Shown: positions 1-8,395, counted from the stretch's first letter. The stretch: 36,039 bases of DNA from Bacteroidaceae bacterium (GCA_017461345.1 JAFTYP010000030.1:1-36039), one strand, 5' to 3'. The notes: generated by a model not told the origin, from the letters alone. Numbers and translations: made by a program.

Positions 1-190
1 AGAACTTGTCTGATTTGATGACGTTTGTCCCGGACTGCTTCTCAATTATCCTTTTGGATATTGACGGTTCGCTTGTACTTGTTTCTTGTACTACAATCTC
101 TGTCTATGTAAATCTTTCAAAGAACGTGCTCCCGATGGAGCTTGCCTGACTCAACTTCGCTCCGCAGGGGGAGTTTTGTTTCGTTTGCGG
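1..190 (-). other. Probable rRNA operon leader (16S rRNA gene expected just left of the window)
   Basis: Read on the minus strand, this follows a perfect promoter (194-224) and holds a boxA-like GTTCTTTGA at about 117-125. A short hairpin (GCTCC, ATCG, GGAGC) lies just before the boxA. No credible protein is encoded. The layout of strong promoter, boxA and about 190 bases of untranslated leader running off the window is typical of rRNA operons in this phylum. The 16S gene itself is not in the window, so this is an inference. A tRNA or other stable-RNA operon is the alternative. Confidence 0.6.
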
Positions 191-193
191 GTG

Positions 194-224
194 CAAAGGT
201 ACGGCTTTTCTGCAAACTACCAAA
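194..224 (-). promoter_or_regulatory. Strong Bacteroidetes promoter for the leftward stable-RNA operon
   Basis: On the minus strand TTTG (221-224), a 19-base spacer and TACCTTTG (194-201) match the Bacteroidetes housekeeping sigma consensus (TTTG, about 19 bases, TAnnTTTG) at every defined base. Upstream DNA is A/T-rich and holds two abutting palindromes (273-286 and 286-297). Confidence 0.82.
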
Positions 225-394
225 ATATTCTGCATCTTTTTTCATAAAAAAGGCGTTTTTTACTCCAAACACATATTATATAATATACGCGCGCGTAAAG
301 GATTCGGACAAAATGGCTGTAATACGATAACTATGGGGACTGAGAAAGAGGAAACCGGAAATGCTCACGGCATGGGCTAAGCATGGGGATGCAT

Positions 395-478
395 CGAAAA
401 AAGGTTAACCTTTCCAGCAATAATGCTTAACCTTTATGGCAAGAATGGTTAACCTTTATGGCAAGAATGGTTAAGGTT
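395..478 (-). repeat. 22-bp tandem repeat array A (4 units)
   Basis: On the plus strand, cores GGTTAACC, GCTTAACC, GGTTAACC and GGTTAAGG begin at 403, 425, 447 and 469, exactly 22 bases apart. On the minus strand each core is followed by a spacer like ATTCTTGCCATAAA. The last minus-strand unit ends in a run of six T. The array lies about 70 bases beyond the stop of the EnvC-like gene and points away from it. It belongs to the same family as the other five arrays. Confidence 0.9.
397..457 (-). terminator. Probable terminator of the EnvC-like operon, built from array A
   Basis: On the minus strand AAAGGTTAACC (revcomp of 447-457) can pair over 11 bases with GGTTAACCTTT (revcomp of 400-410), followed by a T run (397-402). 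The 36-base loop is long for an intrinsic terminator. It is the only hairpin and T-tract signal after the eight-gene minus-strand run. Confidence 0.5.
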
Positions 479-546
479 GTTTGGAGGAGGGGTACACCTG
501 TTTTGTTTGAGGTGTGGTGTGTGATGTTCTTGGGGGATGGGGTTGC

Positions 547-1854
547 TTACCTTCCTATCCAGGCTTCGGGATTGAGTTTGGTGGTCTCTTTTCGGAGTTG
601 GAAGTGGAGCGTGCAGTTTCCGCTGCCGTCGTTTGCGACGGTGCCGAGTATGTCGCGGGCACGTACTTTCTGTCCTTTCTGCACGATGGTGCTGGAGAGG
701 TTGCAATAGACGGAGATGTAGCTGCCGTGACGAACAAGTACGTTGCGTGTGCCGGAGAACTGGAAGACGCTGGTGACGACGCCGTCGAAGATGGCACGGG
801 CACGGGCTCCCGGGCGGCCGACGTAGTCTGTTCCTTTATTGTCGAGCTGGACATTCTTCATGCCCGGCACGTTGTAGATGCCGAAACGGTTGCCCAGCAT
901 ATACTGTCCGGTGATGGGGACTGGCAGACGGCCTTTGTTCTGTTCGAAGGTGCCGTTGAGCTGTCGGTCTGCTGCCGTAAGCCATGAGCCGCTCTTTTGT
1001 GTGGTGGCGGGCTTTGTTTCTGTCTTTGGTTTCGAGGTGGAGGCTGGCTGTTTGGTCTTTGTTGTTGTGGTTTTCTTTGCTGCAGCCTTCTTCTTCCGGG
1101 CCTCTTCCTCTGCTTTTTTTCTGGCCTGCTCTATTTCGTAGGCAATCACCTCCTCAATCTTCCTGTCGAGCGCAGCAATCTGTTTCTGCTGCTCTGCCAC
1201 TTTGCCCTTCAGTCCGCTCTCTTTCTTCTTGAGTCCTGCCACCCTCTCTTTTTCCTGCATCTGCTGTTCGTTCAGACTCTTGCGCTGCTCCATGATTTCG
1301 TTGAGCTTGGCGCTCTTCCGGCTTTTTGCCTCGAGCAGACGGTTCTGCGCCTTGAGCAGTTCGGCTTGTTTCTGCAAGACTTGTCCGCTGAGATTATGCT
1401 GATAGACGACATACTCGCGAGCGTAGCGGGCACGACGGTACATCTGGCTGACCGTCTTTGCCGAGAAGATGAAGACCAGAGGGTCGTGGTTCTCACGCTG
1501 AACTCTGGCGTTGCGAATGGCCGCCTTAAGGCGTTGGCGACGCAGACGCAGTTCGCTGTCAATCCTCGTGATGTCCTTCTGCATGCGAGTAATATCGTCC
1601 TCCAGTTTGTTCAGCTCCTCCTCCAGCTCGTGGATGCGCTTCAGTCGGTTGTTCACCAGCGCACCCAGATAATCCACATTCTGCTGCCCGCTCTTCACCC
1701 TCTTCTGCGTCTTGCTGAGCTGCGTCTTGGAGTTCTGCAACTCCGTCTTGAGCTTAGACTGTTGCTGCTTCAGTTCCTTCACCTTCTTGCTGTTCTGTGC
1801 GGCAAGAGGCAGAAAGAGCATCAGGCTGAGACAAAGAAAAAGAATTCTGTTCAT
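547..1854 (-). CDS. EnvC-like murein hydrolase activator (degenerate LytM/M23 domain)
   Basis: Secreted protein of 435 residues. It has a signal peptide (residues 1-19, ending LAAQ), a long coiled coil (about 22-255), a Lys/Ala/Thr-rich linker (255-290) and a C-terminal LytM/M23-like domain (about 305-432). Active M23 enzymes carry a zinc-binding HxxxD and an HxH. Here the first His is replaced (N339, with D343 kept) and the usual AHL is CNL (N385), while H375 and H417 remain. The domain therefore probably binds no catalytic zinc. By analogy with EnvC/NlpD it would activate an N-acetylmuramoyl-L-alanine amidase at the septum; that role is inferred. It is the last gene of the run, 31 bases after the DUF4292 gene, an order common in Bacteroidetes. 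An active endopeptidase is unlikely given the missing ligands. Confidence 0.85.
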   Translation of the reverse strand: MNRILFLCLSLMLFLPLAAQNSKKVKELKQQQSKLKTELQNSKTQLSKTQKRVKSGQQNVDYLGALVNNRLKRIHELEEELNKLEDDITRMQKDITRIDSELRLRRQRLKAAIRNARVQRENHDPLVFIFSAKTVSQMYRRARYAREYVVYQHNLSGQVLQKQAELLKAQNRLLEAKSRKSAKLNEIMEQRKSLNEQQMQEKERVAGLKKKESGLKGKVAEQQKQIAALDRKIEEVIAYEIEQARKKAEEEARKKKAAAKKTTTTKTKQPASTSKPKTETKPATTQKSGSWLTAADRQLNGTFEQNKGRLPVPITGQYMLGNRFGIYNVPGMKNVQLDNKGTDYVGRPGARARAIFDGVVTSVFQFSGTRNVLVRHGSYISVYCNLSSTIVQKGQKVRARDILGTVANDGSGNCTLHFQLRKETTKLNPEAWIGR

Positions 1855-1885
1855 TGTGCAGGCTTTTGTGAGAAAAGGTACGGTT

Positions 1886-2740
1886 TTATCGGTTCAGATT
1901 CATAAGGTACGACATGAGTTTGTCTGCCGTTATCTCCTTGTAGGAACGGCCGGAGATGTCTGTCCGCGTTTCCCAACCCGAATCGTTCCTGAGGTTGGAG
2001 AGCGAAAGCGTTGCCTTGAAAGGTCGGCTTCCGGCAGCAATGGAGATGTCGTGCCTCGTGGGAAACTTTTTCTCCCCCAGCGGAGAGAACTCCACATAGT
2101 CCCATGTCATGTAGGGCGACACACCTGTTCTGTGAGAAGAGACTGCCACTTGGCGCACAAGGCCGTCGATGGCGTTGACAATGAACGTCAAAACTGCCAG
2201 GCGACTATCGGCATTGACCAACGTCACCTTGTCGCCGTCTGCCGATTTGGCGAACTGTTTTTCCGCAGGCATAGTGCCGGACTCGGCAAGCAGGAACAGT
2301 TCTCCCCAGAAAAGGGACTGTAGAGTGTGAAAATCTATATTGGCTCCGTCAAAGAAAGGTATGTCGCGGAAGGCTGCCTTGACATACTGTTTCCCCATTT
2401 TATCTACAATCATGAAGTAGTCGGGCGTCACCTCTATGCGTGCCACCTCGAGGATTCCGAAGGTGACGAGCGATAGTTGTATGACGTCGTTGCGCTTCAT
2501 GCGCAACATTCCGCCGAGCGAAGTTGTCTTGCTGCCTGTTTGGAAAGCGAAGGAGGCTTTGGCTGTGACGAAGGTTTCGCTCTGCCTGTTGGCATTGACC
2601 GTCTGCACTATGTTCTGCAAGAGGGTGGTGTTGCTGTCGGCCTTGGCATTGCTTTTTGCCACGGAGGACTTGCGTGTGCCGCAGGATGCCATCAGCACGA
2701 TGCAGAGAAGCATGACGGTGATGCGTTGTATTGCTTTCAT
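1886..2740 (-). CDS. DUF4292 family lipoprotein
   Basis: Predicted lipoprotein of 284 residues with a signal peptide and lipobox LMASC (Cys20 would be acylated), followed by a Ser/Lys-rich linker. The mature part matches DUF4292, a Bacteroidetes family thought to resemble LolA/LppX-type lipid-binding folds. The region with GGMLRMKRNDVIQLS and the following aromatic strand (about residues 75-115) is typical. Function is unknown; a role in envelope lipid or lipoprotein handling is only a guess from the fold and neighbours. It lies 8 bases after the TPR gene and 31 bases before the EnvC-like gene, so the three are almost certainly co-transcribed. Confidence 0.8.
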   Translation of the reverse strand: MKAIQRITVMLLCIVLMASCGTRKSSVAKSNAKADSNTTLLQNIVQTVNANRQSETFVTAKASFAFQTGSKTTSLGGMLRMKRNDVIQLSLVTFGILEVARIEVTPDYFMIVDKMGKQYVKAAFRDIPFFDGANIDFHTLQSLFWGELFLLAESGTMPAEKQFAKSADGDKVTLVNADSRLAVLTFIVNAIDGLVRQVAVSSHRTGVSPYMTWDYVEFSPLGEKKFPTRHDISIAAGSRPFKATLSLSNLRNDSGWETRTDISGRSYKEITADKLMSYLMNLNR

Positions 2741-2748
2741 TGTTTGCC

Positions 2749-4473
2749 TTATTTGATGTATTTCTTTTGCCGTATCTTCTTGCGTAACTGTGGCGAGCAG
2801 GTGTCGTCGTTTTTCTTTTTGGCCAGTTTCCAGAGTCGCATTGCTGTTTCTTGCTCGCCGAGGTGGGCGTAGATGTCGCCTGCATGCTCGAGGATGTTTC
2901 CGAGCATTGCCTGGTCGGCGAGGAGTTCGGCGTCGGTCTTTTGTAGGGGGACCACTTTGTCCATGTATGTTCGTGCGTGGGCATAGTCTCCTTTCTTGAA
3001 GAGTATCCAGGCGTATGTGTCGAGGTATGTGATGTTTTCCGGCTCTTGGCGTACGGTGCGATAGCTCATCTCTTCGGCGCGGTCGAGCTGTTCTTCTTTC
3101 AGACTAAGGTAGTAGGCGTAGTTGTTGAGGCAGGGGATGTTGTCGTCTTTGTAGACGAGTGCGGAGTCGTAGGCTGCATAGGCTTCTTGTTCTTTGCCTT
3201 GCTGGTAGTATATGTCGCCGAGTGTTGCGAAGACGTTTGACACGAGGTGTGGGTGTACGTCGTCTGTCCGGACGCGTAGTCCCTGCTGCATGACTTCGGT
3301 TGCCTGTGTTAGTTTTTTTTGTTCGGCGAGTGCCAATCCGAGGTAGTAGGCGTAGGATATTTCTTCGGGATGGTAGTTGAGTCCTCTCCGGCTGATGTCT
3401 TCTACGCCTTTTCCGTCGTTCCTTTCTGCGTAGTATTGGAGCAGTTCGCTCAGTGCCATCTGGTTGCCCGGTTCGACGTCGAGCACTTGTCTCATTGTCT
3501 GGCAGATGGCTTCTTGTGGTTGTTTGCTGAAGGATTGGTATGCTGCCTTCATGATGAGCACTTCGGTGTTTTGTTGTGGTTTGGAGAGGAGGGTGTCGAA
3601 GGCGGCTGTGAGTTGTGTGGTGTATGTGGAGTCTCGCTGTACGTCGGCTATGTATGACCTGAGCAGGAGGACTCGCAACTGTGATGGTGACTCGGGGCTG
3701 AAGAGCAGTGAGTCGCGCATGCGGTCGTAGGCTTTGTGTTTTCCCTGGTCGCGAAGGTAGTCCATCGTGGCGAGGTGGAGGTTGAGGTTTGTTGGTTCTC
3801 GGCGTCGCACGTCGTTGTAGATTTCGAGTGCTTTGGCTGTGTCTCCGGCGTTCATGTACTGTGTGCCTGCCACGATTCGGAGGTTCATGTCGTGTGGTGA
3901 TTCGTCGCAGAGTGTCTGGAGTTGCACGAAGGCGGAGTCGAGCATGCCTTTCTCTTTGTAGAGTCTGAACTTTTCGATGGTTATCTGTGGGTTGACGCCT
4001 TCGAGGAGTTCTATGCGGTTGAGTGCTCCGATGGCTTTGTCGGTGTCGCCCACGGTGTGGTAGAGTGTAACCAGTTGGGTGAGGATATCGCTGCGGCGCG
4101 ACTGCAGGGTTGCCATTTTCTCCAGTACGGGTATGGCGGATTCGGCGTCGCGTTTGTTCAGGTAGAGTGCGGCAAGTGTTTCGAGGTAGTAGGGGTTGTC
4201 GGCATCGCGCTCGCAGGCTTGGCGGATGTATGCCGTTCCGAGGCTGTCGGAGCGCAGGTAGAGGTGGAGCACTCCCATGTTGTAGAGTGCCTCGGGGGCC
4301 TGTGGATTGATGTCGAGACAGTGGCGGTAGAGGTCCATTGCCGAAGGGTAGTCCTCTTGCAGACGGCACTTTTCGGCCTCGAGATAGAAGTAGTCGAAAC
4401 GTGTCTGCGCAAAGGCTTCTGCCCCGGCAAACACGAAGGACAGTACGACAAGGGCAAGGCTTCGGAAAAACAT
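2749..4473 (-). CDS. Secreted tetratricopeptide-repeat protein
   Basis: 574 residues from the chosen ATG at 4473, which opens a good signal peptide (MFFRSL, hydrophobic core, AEAFAQ). The reading frame is open back to an ATG at 4596, but that extension is only a translation of the 22-bp repeats at 4474-4557 placed before the signal peptide, so I reject it. The mature protein is a string of TPR helices (about residues 30-560) with repeated A/G-x-x-Y and P signatures, for example ALYNMGVLHLYLR and the C-terminal YLDTYAWILFKKGDYAHA. TPR proteins are scaffolds, so no enzymatic role is claimed. It lies between dut and the DUF4292/EnvC-like genes, an arrangement conserved in Bacteroidetes that suggests envelope assembly. 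The plus strand over this gene is strongly G+T-rich. Confidence 0.85.
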   Translation of the reverse strand: MFFRSLALVVLSFVFAGAEAFAQTRFDYFYLEAEKCRLQEDYPSAMDLYRHCLDINPQAPEALYNMGVLHLYLRSDSLGTAYIRQACERDADNPYYLETLAALYLNKRDAESAIPVLEKMATLQSRRSDILTQLVTLYHTVGDTDKAIGALNRIELLEGVNPQITIEKFRLYKEKGMLDSAFVQLQTLCDESPHDMNLRIVAGTQYMNAGDTAKALEIYNDVRRREPTNLNLHLATMDYLRDQGKHKAYDRMRDSLLFSPESPSQLRVLLLRSYIADVQRDSTYTTQLTAAFDTLLSKPQQNTEVLIMKAAYQSFSKQPQEAICQTMRQVLDVEPGNQMALSELLQYYAERNDGKGVEDISRRGLNYHPEEISYAYYLGLALAEQKKLTQATEVMQQGLRVRTDDVHPHLVSNVFATLGDIYYQQGKEQEAYAAYDSALVYKDDNIPCLNNYAYYLSLKEEQLDRAEEMSYRTVRQEPENITYLDTYAWILFKKGDYAHARTYMDKVVPLQKTDAELLADQAMLGNILEHAGDIYAHLGEQETAMRLWKLAKKKNDDTCSPQLRKKIRQKKYIK

Positions 4474-4557
4474 GGCAGTAGATGTTGCCCGGAAAGGCAC
4501 ACCATTATTGCCGGAAAGGTACACCATTATTGCCGGAAAGGCAGTAGATGTTTCCGT
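4474..4557 (+). repeat. 22-bp tandem repeat array F, with variant cores, in the leader of the TPR gene
   Basis: Plus-strand cores GGCAGTAG, GGCACACC, GGTACACC and GGCAGTAG begin at 4474, 4496, 4518 and 4540, exactly 22 bases apart. The two inner spacers are identical (ATTATTGCCGGAAA). The array ends at the start codon of the TPR gene. The end unit points toward dut, against local transcription, and its T tract is poor (TTTCC), so it is not expected to terminate dut-to-TPR transcription. Confidence 0.9.
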
Positions 4558-4629
4558 CGCCCTCTGGCCGTTGTTTTTTGCGTGCTGCGCAGACATTGTA
4601 GAGATGCTATGTGGACAGACTTAGGTTCC

Positions 4630-5064
4630 TTACTTTGTTCCGCTATGACCGAAGCCGCCGGCTCCTCTTTCCGTCTCGGAAAGCACCTCCACGGCTTCCC
4701 ATTCCGCCTGCTCGTGGCGGGCGATGACCATCTGGGCGATGCGCTCGCCGTCCTCGATGATAAAAGGCTTGTCGGAGAGATTGACAAGGATGACGCAGAC
4801 TTCGCCACGATAGTCGGCATCGATGGTGCCGGGAGTGTTGAGGACTGTGATGCCGTGCTTGATGGCAAGGCCGCTGCGAGGACGCACCTGAGCCTCGTAG
4901 CCCGGAGGCAAAGCCATGAAGAGACCCGTGGGGACAAGGCAGCGCTGCAGGGGCTGCAACTCTATGGGCGACTCGATGTTGGCACGAAGGTCCACACCTG
5001 CCGACTGCGGCGTGGCATACTGTGGCAGCGGATGGTGGCTGCGATTGATTATCTGTACTTTCAT
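4630..5064 (-). CDS. dut: Deoxyuridine 5'-triphosphate nucleotidohydrolase (dUTPase)
   Basis: Trimeric dUTPase of 144 residues, hydrolysing dUTP to dUMP and pyrophosphate. This keeps uracil out of DNA and feeds thymidylate synthesis. All five family motifs are visible in order: AGVDLRA (1), PRSGLA (2), [10 protein letters not shown] (3, with the catalytic Asp), DGERIAQMV (4) and the Gly-rich C-terminal GAGGFGHSG (5, closing over the nucleotide). Length is normal for the family. It starts 29 bases after dgt, so two dNTP-pool enzymes sit together. About 156 bases separate it from the TPR gene, partly filled by array F. Confidence 0.97.
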   Translation of the reverse strand: MKVQIINRSHHPLPQYATPQSAGVDLRANIESPIELQPLQRCLVPTGLFMALPPGYEAQVRPRSGLAIKHGITVLNTPGTIDADYRGEVCVILVNLSDKPFIIEDGERIAQMVIARHEQAEWEAVEVLSETERGAGGFGHSGTK

Positions 5065-5093
5065 ATCTCTATGCTTTCAAATGTTACCAATGC

Positions 5094-6452
5094 TTAAACG
5101 TCGGGCAGACTCATGCCGTTAATCTTACGGTAAAGGTCGAGAGCATAGACATCGGTCATGCCCGAAATGTAGTCCAGCACAGCCATAATGCGCCCGTAGA
5201 GCGTAGGAGCAAGTATGTCGTACTGCGTGCTGACACGGTTGATGAGCAACTGCGAGAAGTCACGATCCGAGTGTGTGGCAGCCTGAACCATAAGGTCGGT
5301 CAGCGTCGTAATCACCTTATAGCCCGCAATCTCAATGTCCACCACATCCTTGCAGTGGTATATCCTGGCGTTCGCCGTACGCTCACACTGCTCGTAAGCA
5401 CTGCGAGGCACATCGTCGATATGCTCGATAAGCCTGCCCTCGAAACAGCCCGAGAGGATTTCCTGCTCGTTCTCCAGGAAAGCCTGGACGCACTGCTGCT
5501 CCAAAGCATTGATGACACACGAACGCAAATACACTATCTGCTCGTTGACATCGTCGGCAAAAGGAACCAGACGCTTCCTGATTAACGACTGCTGCTCCGG
5601 CGTAAAATAAGCCAACAGCAAATGCTTCGTCTCCTGAGTGGTCAGCAGTTTCAACTTATGAGCATCCTCAATGTCCATCACCTGATAGCAGATGTCGTCC
5701 GCTGCCTCAACCAAATAAACCAACGGATGACGAGCATAACGGACCGTCCCACCGGGCGACGGAAGACGAATGATGCCCAGTTCGCGAGCAATATGCTCGT
5801 AATCCTTCACCTCGCTGCGGAAGAAACCGAACTTGCCCTTTGCGTTCGCCAAATCAGAAGAATAAGGATACTTCACGATACTCGCCAGCGTACTGTACGT
5901 CATGCCAAACCCACCGCGCCGGCGACCCTTGAAATGATGCGTAAGCAAACGGAAAGCATTGGCATTACCCTCGAAGTGAGTCAGGTCATGCCACTGCGCA
6001 GAAGACAAACCATCGCCCGTCTCCGGACAAACATAGTCCTTCAGAAACAAACCGTTACCCTCGCTGAAATAAGTGCCAATAGCATTCTCGCCACTATGAC
6101 CAAAAGGAGGATTACCCAAATCATGGGCAAGGCAAGCAGCACTCACAATACTGCCAAGTTCCGTGAAATGCGTATTATAAAGTTCCGGACGATGACGCAA
6201 AATGAGCCGACTGATGTCGTTACCCAAACTGCGGCCCACACTGCTCACCTCAAGACTGTGCGTCAGTCGATTGTGAACAAAGATGCTTCCCGGCAAAGGA
6301 AACACCTGAGTCTTGTTCTGCAAACGGCGGAAAGGCGCAGAAAAGATAAGGCGATCGTAGTCACGCTGAAACTCAGTACGGTCGTCATCGCCCTGCTGAA
6401 TGTTCTCCTGACCAAGCCGCTTGCTGGAAAGCAACGTTTCCCACTTCATCAT
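5094..6452 (-). CDS. dgt: Deoxyguanosinetriphosphate triphosphohydrolase-like HD protein
   Basis: HD-superfamily dNTP triphosphohydrolase, releasing triphosphate from dNTPs. The HD metal site is complete: NRLTHSLEV (first His, about residue 65), HDLGNPPFGHSGE (His-Asp, about 110-111) and a later EAADD Asp. From the ATG at 6452 (MMKWETLL) it is 452 residues. The frame is open to a GTG at 6494 with another ATG at 6464. I prefer 6452 because homologues begin close to MKWE, but 6464 is possible. It is followed by dut (29-base gap) and preceded by glsB. The coding strand favours G/T-ending codons, unlike the TPR gene downstream. Confidence 0.93.
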   Translation of the reverse strand: MMKWETLLSSKRLGQENIQQGDDDRTEFQRDYDRLIFSAPFRRLQNKTQVFPLPGSIFVHNRLTHSLEVSSVGRSLGNDISRLILRHRPELYNTHFTELGSIVSAACLAHDLGNPPFGHSGENAIGTYFSEGNGLFLKDYVCPETGDGLSSAQWHDLTHFEGNANAFRLLTHHFKGRRRGGFGMTYSTLASIVKYPYSSDLANAKGKFGFFRSEVKDYEHIARELGIIRLPSPGGTVRYARHPLVYLVEAADDICYQVMDIEDAHKLKLLTTQETKHLLLAYFTPEQQSLIRKRLVPFADDVNEQIVYLRSCVINALEQQCVQAFLENEQEILSGCFEGRLIEHIDDVPRSAYEQCERTANARIYHCKDVVDIEIAGYKVITTLTDLMVQAATHSDRDFSQLLINRVSTQYDILAPTLYGRIMAVLDYISGMTDVYALDLYRKINGMSLPDV

Positions 6453-6515
6453 CTCACGTGCCATTCTACCCTGAACCTTTGTCCCTGAATACACAAACGC
6501 TTCACAAAAAAAGAA

Positions 6516-7511
6516 CTACTGACAGTCCTCCGGCTTATAGAAGATACGGTTCGCACCGCTTGTTATCTTTACAAGTTCGGGATGCTCTGCAGCAAAAGTA
6601 TCGATATGGCGCATGCGCTTCTCCTGAAGAATCTCGTCGACAGCAATGAGTATGCCAGTCTCTTCCACGTCGCCAAAGCCGTCGTTGATGGCAGTGCCGA
6701 AGAGTTTCATGGTAGGACTAAGTCCCATGTATGCGTTGACCAGAGGCGGAATGTTATACCCGAGTGCCCTCACCTCACGGTTCAGTATGCGATAGTCTGC
6801 CTTGAAGTCATCCTCGGTGAAGAGTTGGCTGAACTGTTCGGGGTCGTGCCACAAGTGGAGAGGCTTCATGGGGTAGATGAGATTGTCCGGATCGGGGAAG
6901 TGCTTGCCCAGGAAGTAATGTATCATGTCGCGCGCCATGCGGTCGTAACTGGGATACATGGTGAACTTTCCGAAGAGGTATCGTACAGTAGGTTCGATGA
7001 CAACGATGGCGCCGAGTCCGTCCCAAAGGTTGTCGAGAGCAAAGATGCCCTTACGTCCTCGCAAGGTGCTCTGGTACTCGAGGGTGACAAAACTGCGCCC
7101 GAGTTCTACAGTCCACGGAGCATAATCCTTCATGAAACGCTCTGAGAAACGGAACATATGACTGGTTGCAAGGTTGGGTTGCCCGTCGGGTGCGATGTCC
7201 CAGTCCTTCCCGAGGATGTAACGGTAGCCTCCTACGATTTCTTCTTCCTCAGGATCCCAAACGATGAGTTGTTTGTATGGGTTGTCGCAGGTGTCGTATT
7301 CGTCGAGGTCGTAACTTTTTCCGGTGCCACCTCCTGCTGCCCGGAAAGCAATTTCGCGCAGTCGTCCGATTTCCATGACGACGTTTGGCGAGTCTTGCCA
7401 TGTGACAACATAGACTTCGTTGCTGCTTTTGTTTGTCATTCGCAGATGCTTATCGGGTGTAAGTTCTGCTTTGAGTACTTCTCGTGGGATGGGACTTATG
7501 ATTTCTTCCAT
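6516..7511 (-). CDS. glsB: GNAT/hemolysin-like N-acyltransferase, probable glycine-lipid synthase GlsB
   Basis: 331 residues, resembling the OlsB/hemolysin group of GNAT N-acyltransferases, which transfer a 3-hydroxy fatty acid from acyl-ACP to the amine of an amino acid. The region ending in WTVELGRSFV (about residues 130-145), followed by a short basic stretch and a GLG-containing segment, fits the acyl-ACP-binding core. In Bacteroides thetaiotaomicron the paired genes glsB and glsA make N-acyl-3-acyloxy glycine lipids, abundant in this phylum. The adjacent PlsC-type gene 30 bases upstream gives the same pair here. Substrate is inferred from family and neighbour; ornithine or another amine cannot be excluded from sequence. 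Confidence 0.75.
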   Translation of the reverse strand: MEEIISPIPREVLKAELTPDKHLRMTNKSSNEVYVVTWQDSPNVVMEIGRLREIAFRAAGGGTGKSYDLDEYDTCDNPYKQLIVWDPEEEEIVGGYRYILGKDWDIAPDGQPNLATSHMFRFSERFMKDYAPWTVELGRSFVTLEYQSTLRGRKGIFALDNLWDGLGAIVVIEPTVRYLFGKFTMYPSYDRMARDMIHYFLGKHFPDPDNLIYPMKPLHLWHDPEQFSQLFTEDDFKADYRILNREVRALGYNIPPLVNAYMGLSPTMKLFGTAINDGFGDVEETGILIAVDEILQEKRMRHIDTFAAEHPELVKITSGANRIFYKPEDCQ

Positions 7512-7541
7512 TGGGGTTGTTTATTGTCGGGGTGTTGTTTT

Positions 7542-8354
7542 TCAGATTTCGTAGACCTTATCTTGCACCCATTTGCCCCATTGCTGTGGGGTTTTTGTGC
7601 GGTCGAATGTTTGCCAGGGTATGGGTTTCCCGATGCGTACGGTGTAGTGGTTGCCTCGGCTTCGGTACATTTCGTCGGGCAAAAGTGCCATTGCAAAGTT
7701 GGGGAGATGAAGGCGTTTGCACCATCGTGCCACGTTGTAGAATCGGTTTGTGTTTTGCCCGATGAAGTGTATGGGCACGATGTCGCGCTGGTGTTGCACA
7801 CTTTTTGCAACAAAGGCTTTGTTCCATGTAATGTCACGGATGGTGCCGTCGTCTTGTCGGCGACTGCAGAGTCCGGCTGGGAACATGATGACGTGGCAAT
7901 CGCTGCTGAAAGTGCTTTCTACTATAGCAGGGAAAGAGCGTGCTTGTTTGCCTATTTTATTGATGGGCACACAGAGTGGCGCAAGTCCCTGAAGGTTCAT
8001 AAGGAGGTCGTTGACAAGGTATTTTATTTTGCCTTGGTAGTGTTCTCCGATAACCCATCCGAGTGTTACACCGTCGATGGCTCCGAGGGGATGGTTGCTG
8101 ACGAAGGTGCAGAGTCGGCCGTCGGTGGGGAGGTTCTCTCGTCCTTCCACATCGACTGTGACGCCTACGTAGTCGACAACGCCTCGGCAGAAGTCAACGC
8201 CTACTCGTCCTTGTCGCAGATATATGTTGATGAACTCTTGGTGTATGATGCGTGCCAGGAGTGACGTGAGCCATTTGGGTATGTATTTGGCACGTTTTCC
8301 TGCTCGACTCCTGACGATATTGTCTATGTTGATTTCTTGTATGCCGTTTTCCAT
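7542..8354 (-). CDS. glsA: PlsC-type O-acyltransferase, probable glycine-lipid synthase GlsA
   Basis: 270 residues with the 1-acylglycerol-3-phosphate acyltransferase fold. The catalytic motif appears as NHPLGAID (residues 87-94), the form seen in hemolysin-linked acyltransferases, where five rather than four residues separate His and Asp. The substrate-binding motif appears as FPAGLCSRR (158-166). In the glycine-lipid pathway this enzyme would O-acylate the 3-hydroxyl of the N-acyl glycine made by GlsB. Its gene lies 30 bases before glsB on the same strand, supporting a joint role. It could instead be a second phospholipid acyltransferase. Confidence 0.72.
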   Translation of the reverse strand: MENGIQEINIDNIVRSRAGKRAKYIPKWLTSLLARIIHQEFINIYLRQGRVGVDFCRGVVDYVGVTVDVEGRENLPTDGRLCTFVSNHPLGAIDGVTLGWVIGEHYQGKIKYLVNDLLMNLQGLAPLCVPINKIGKQARSFPAIVESTFSSDCHVIMFPAGLCSRRQDDGTIRDITWNKAFVAKSVQHQRDIVPIHFIGQNTNRFYNVARWCKRLHLPNFAMALLPDEMYRSRGNHYTVRIGKPIPWQTFDRTKTPQQWGKWVQDKVYEI

Positions 8355-8395
8355 TTCCGGTTTTGTTGTGTGGTGTTGGTGTGGCTGGCAGGGTG

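Noticed and set aside
142..330. 62-residue plus-strand frame in the leader region
   Set aside because: It crosses the minus-strand promoter and leader and has no coding-like content; the region is better explained as stable-RNA leader.
4474..4596. N-terminal extension of the TPR protein to an ATG at 4596
   Set aside because: The extra residues are translated 22-bp repeats placed before a clear signal peptide.
7158..8264. 368-residue plus-strand frame across glsB and glsA
   Set aside because: Val/Phe/Cys-rich shadow spanning two real genes and their gap; no family features.
5094..8354. A defence role for the dgt-like dNTPase (as some dNTPases deplete dNTPs against phage)
   Set aside because: It sits with dut and envelope housekeeping genes, has full family length, and no defence genes or mobile elements flank it.
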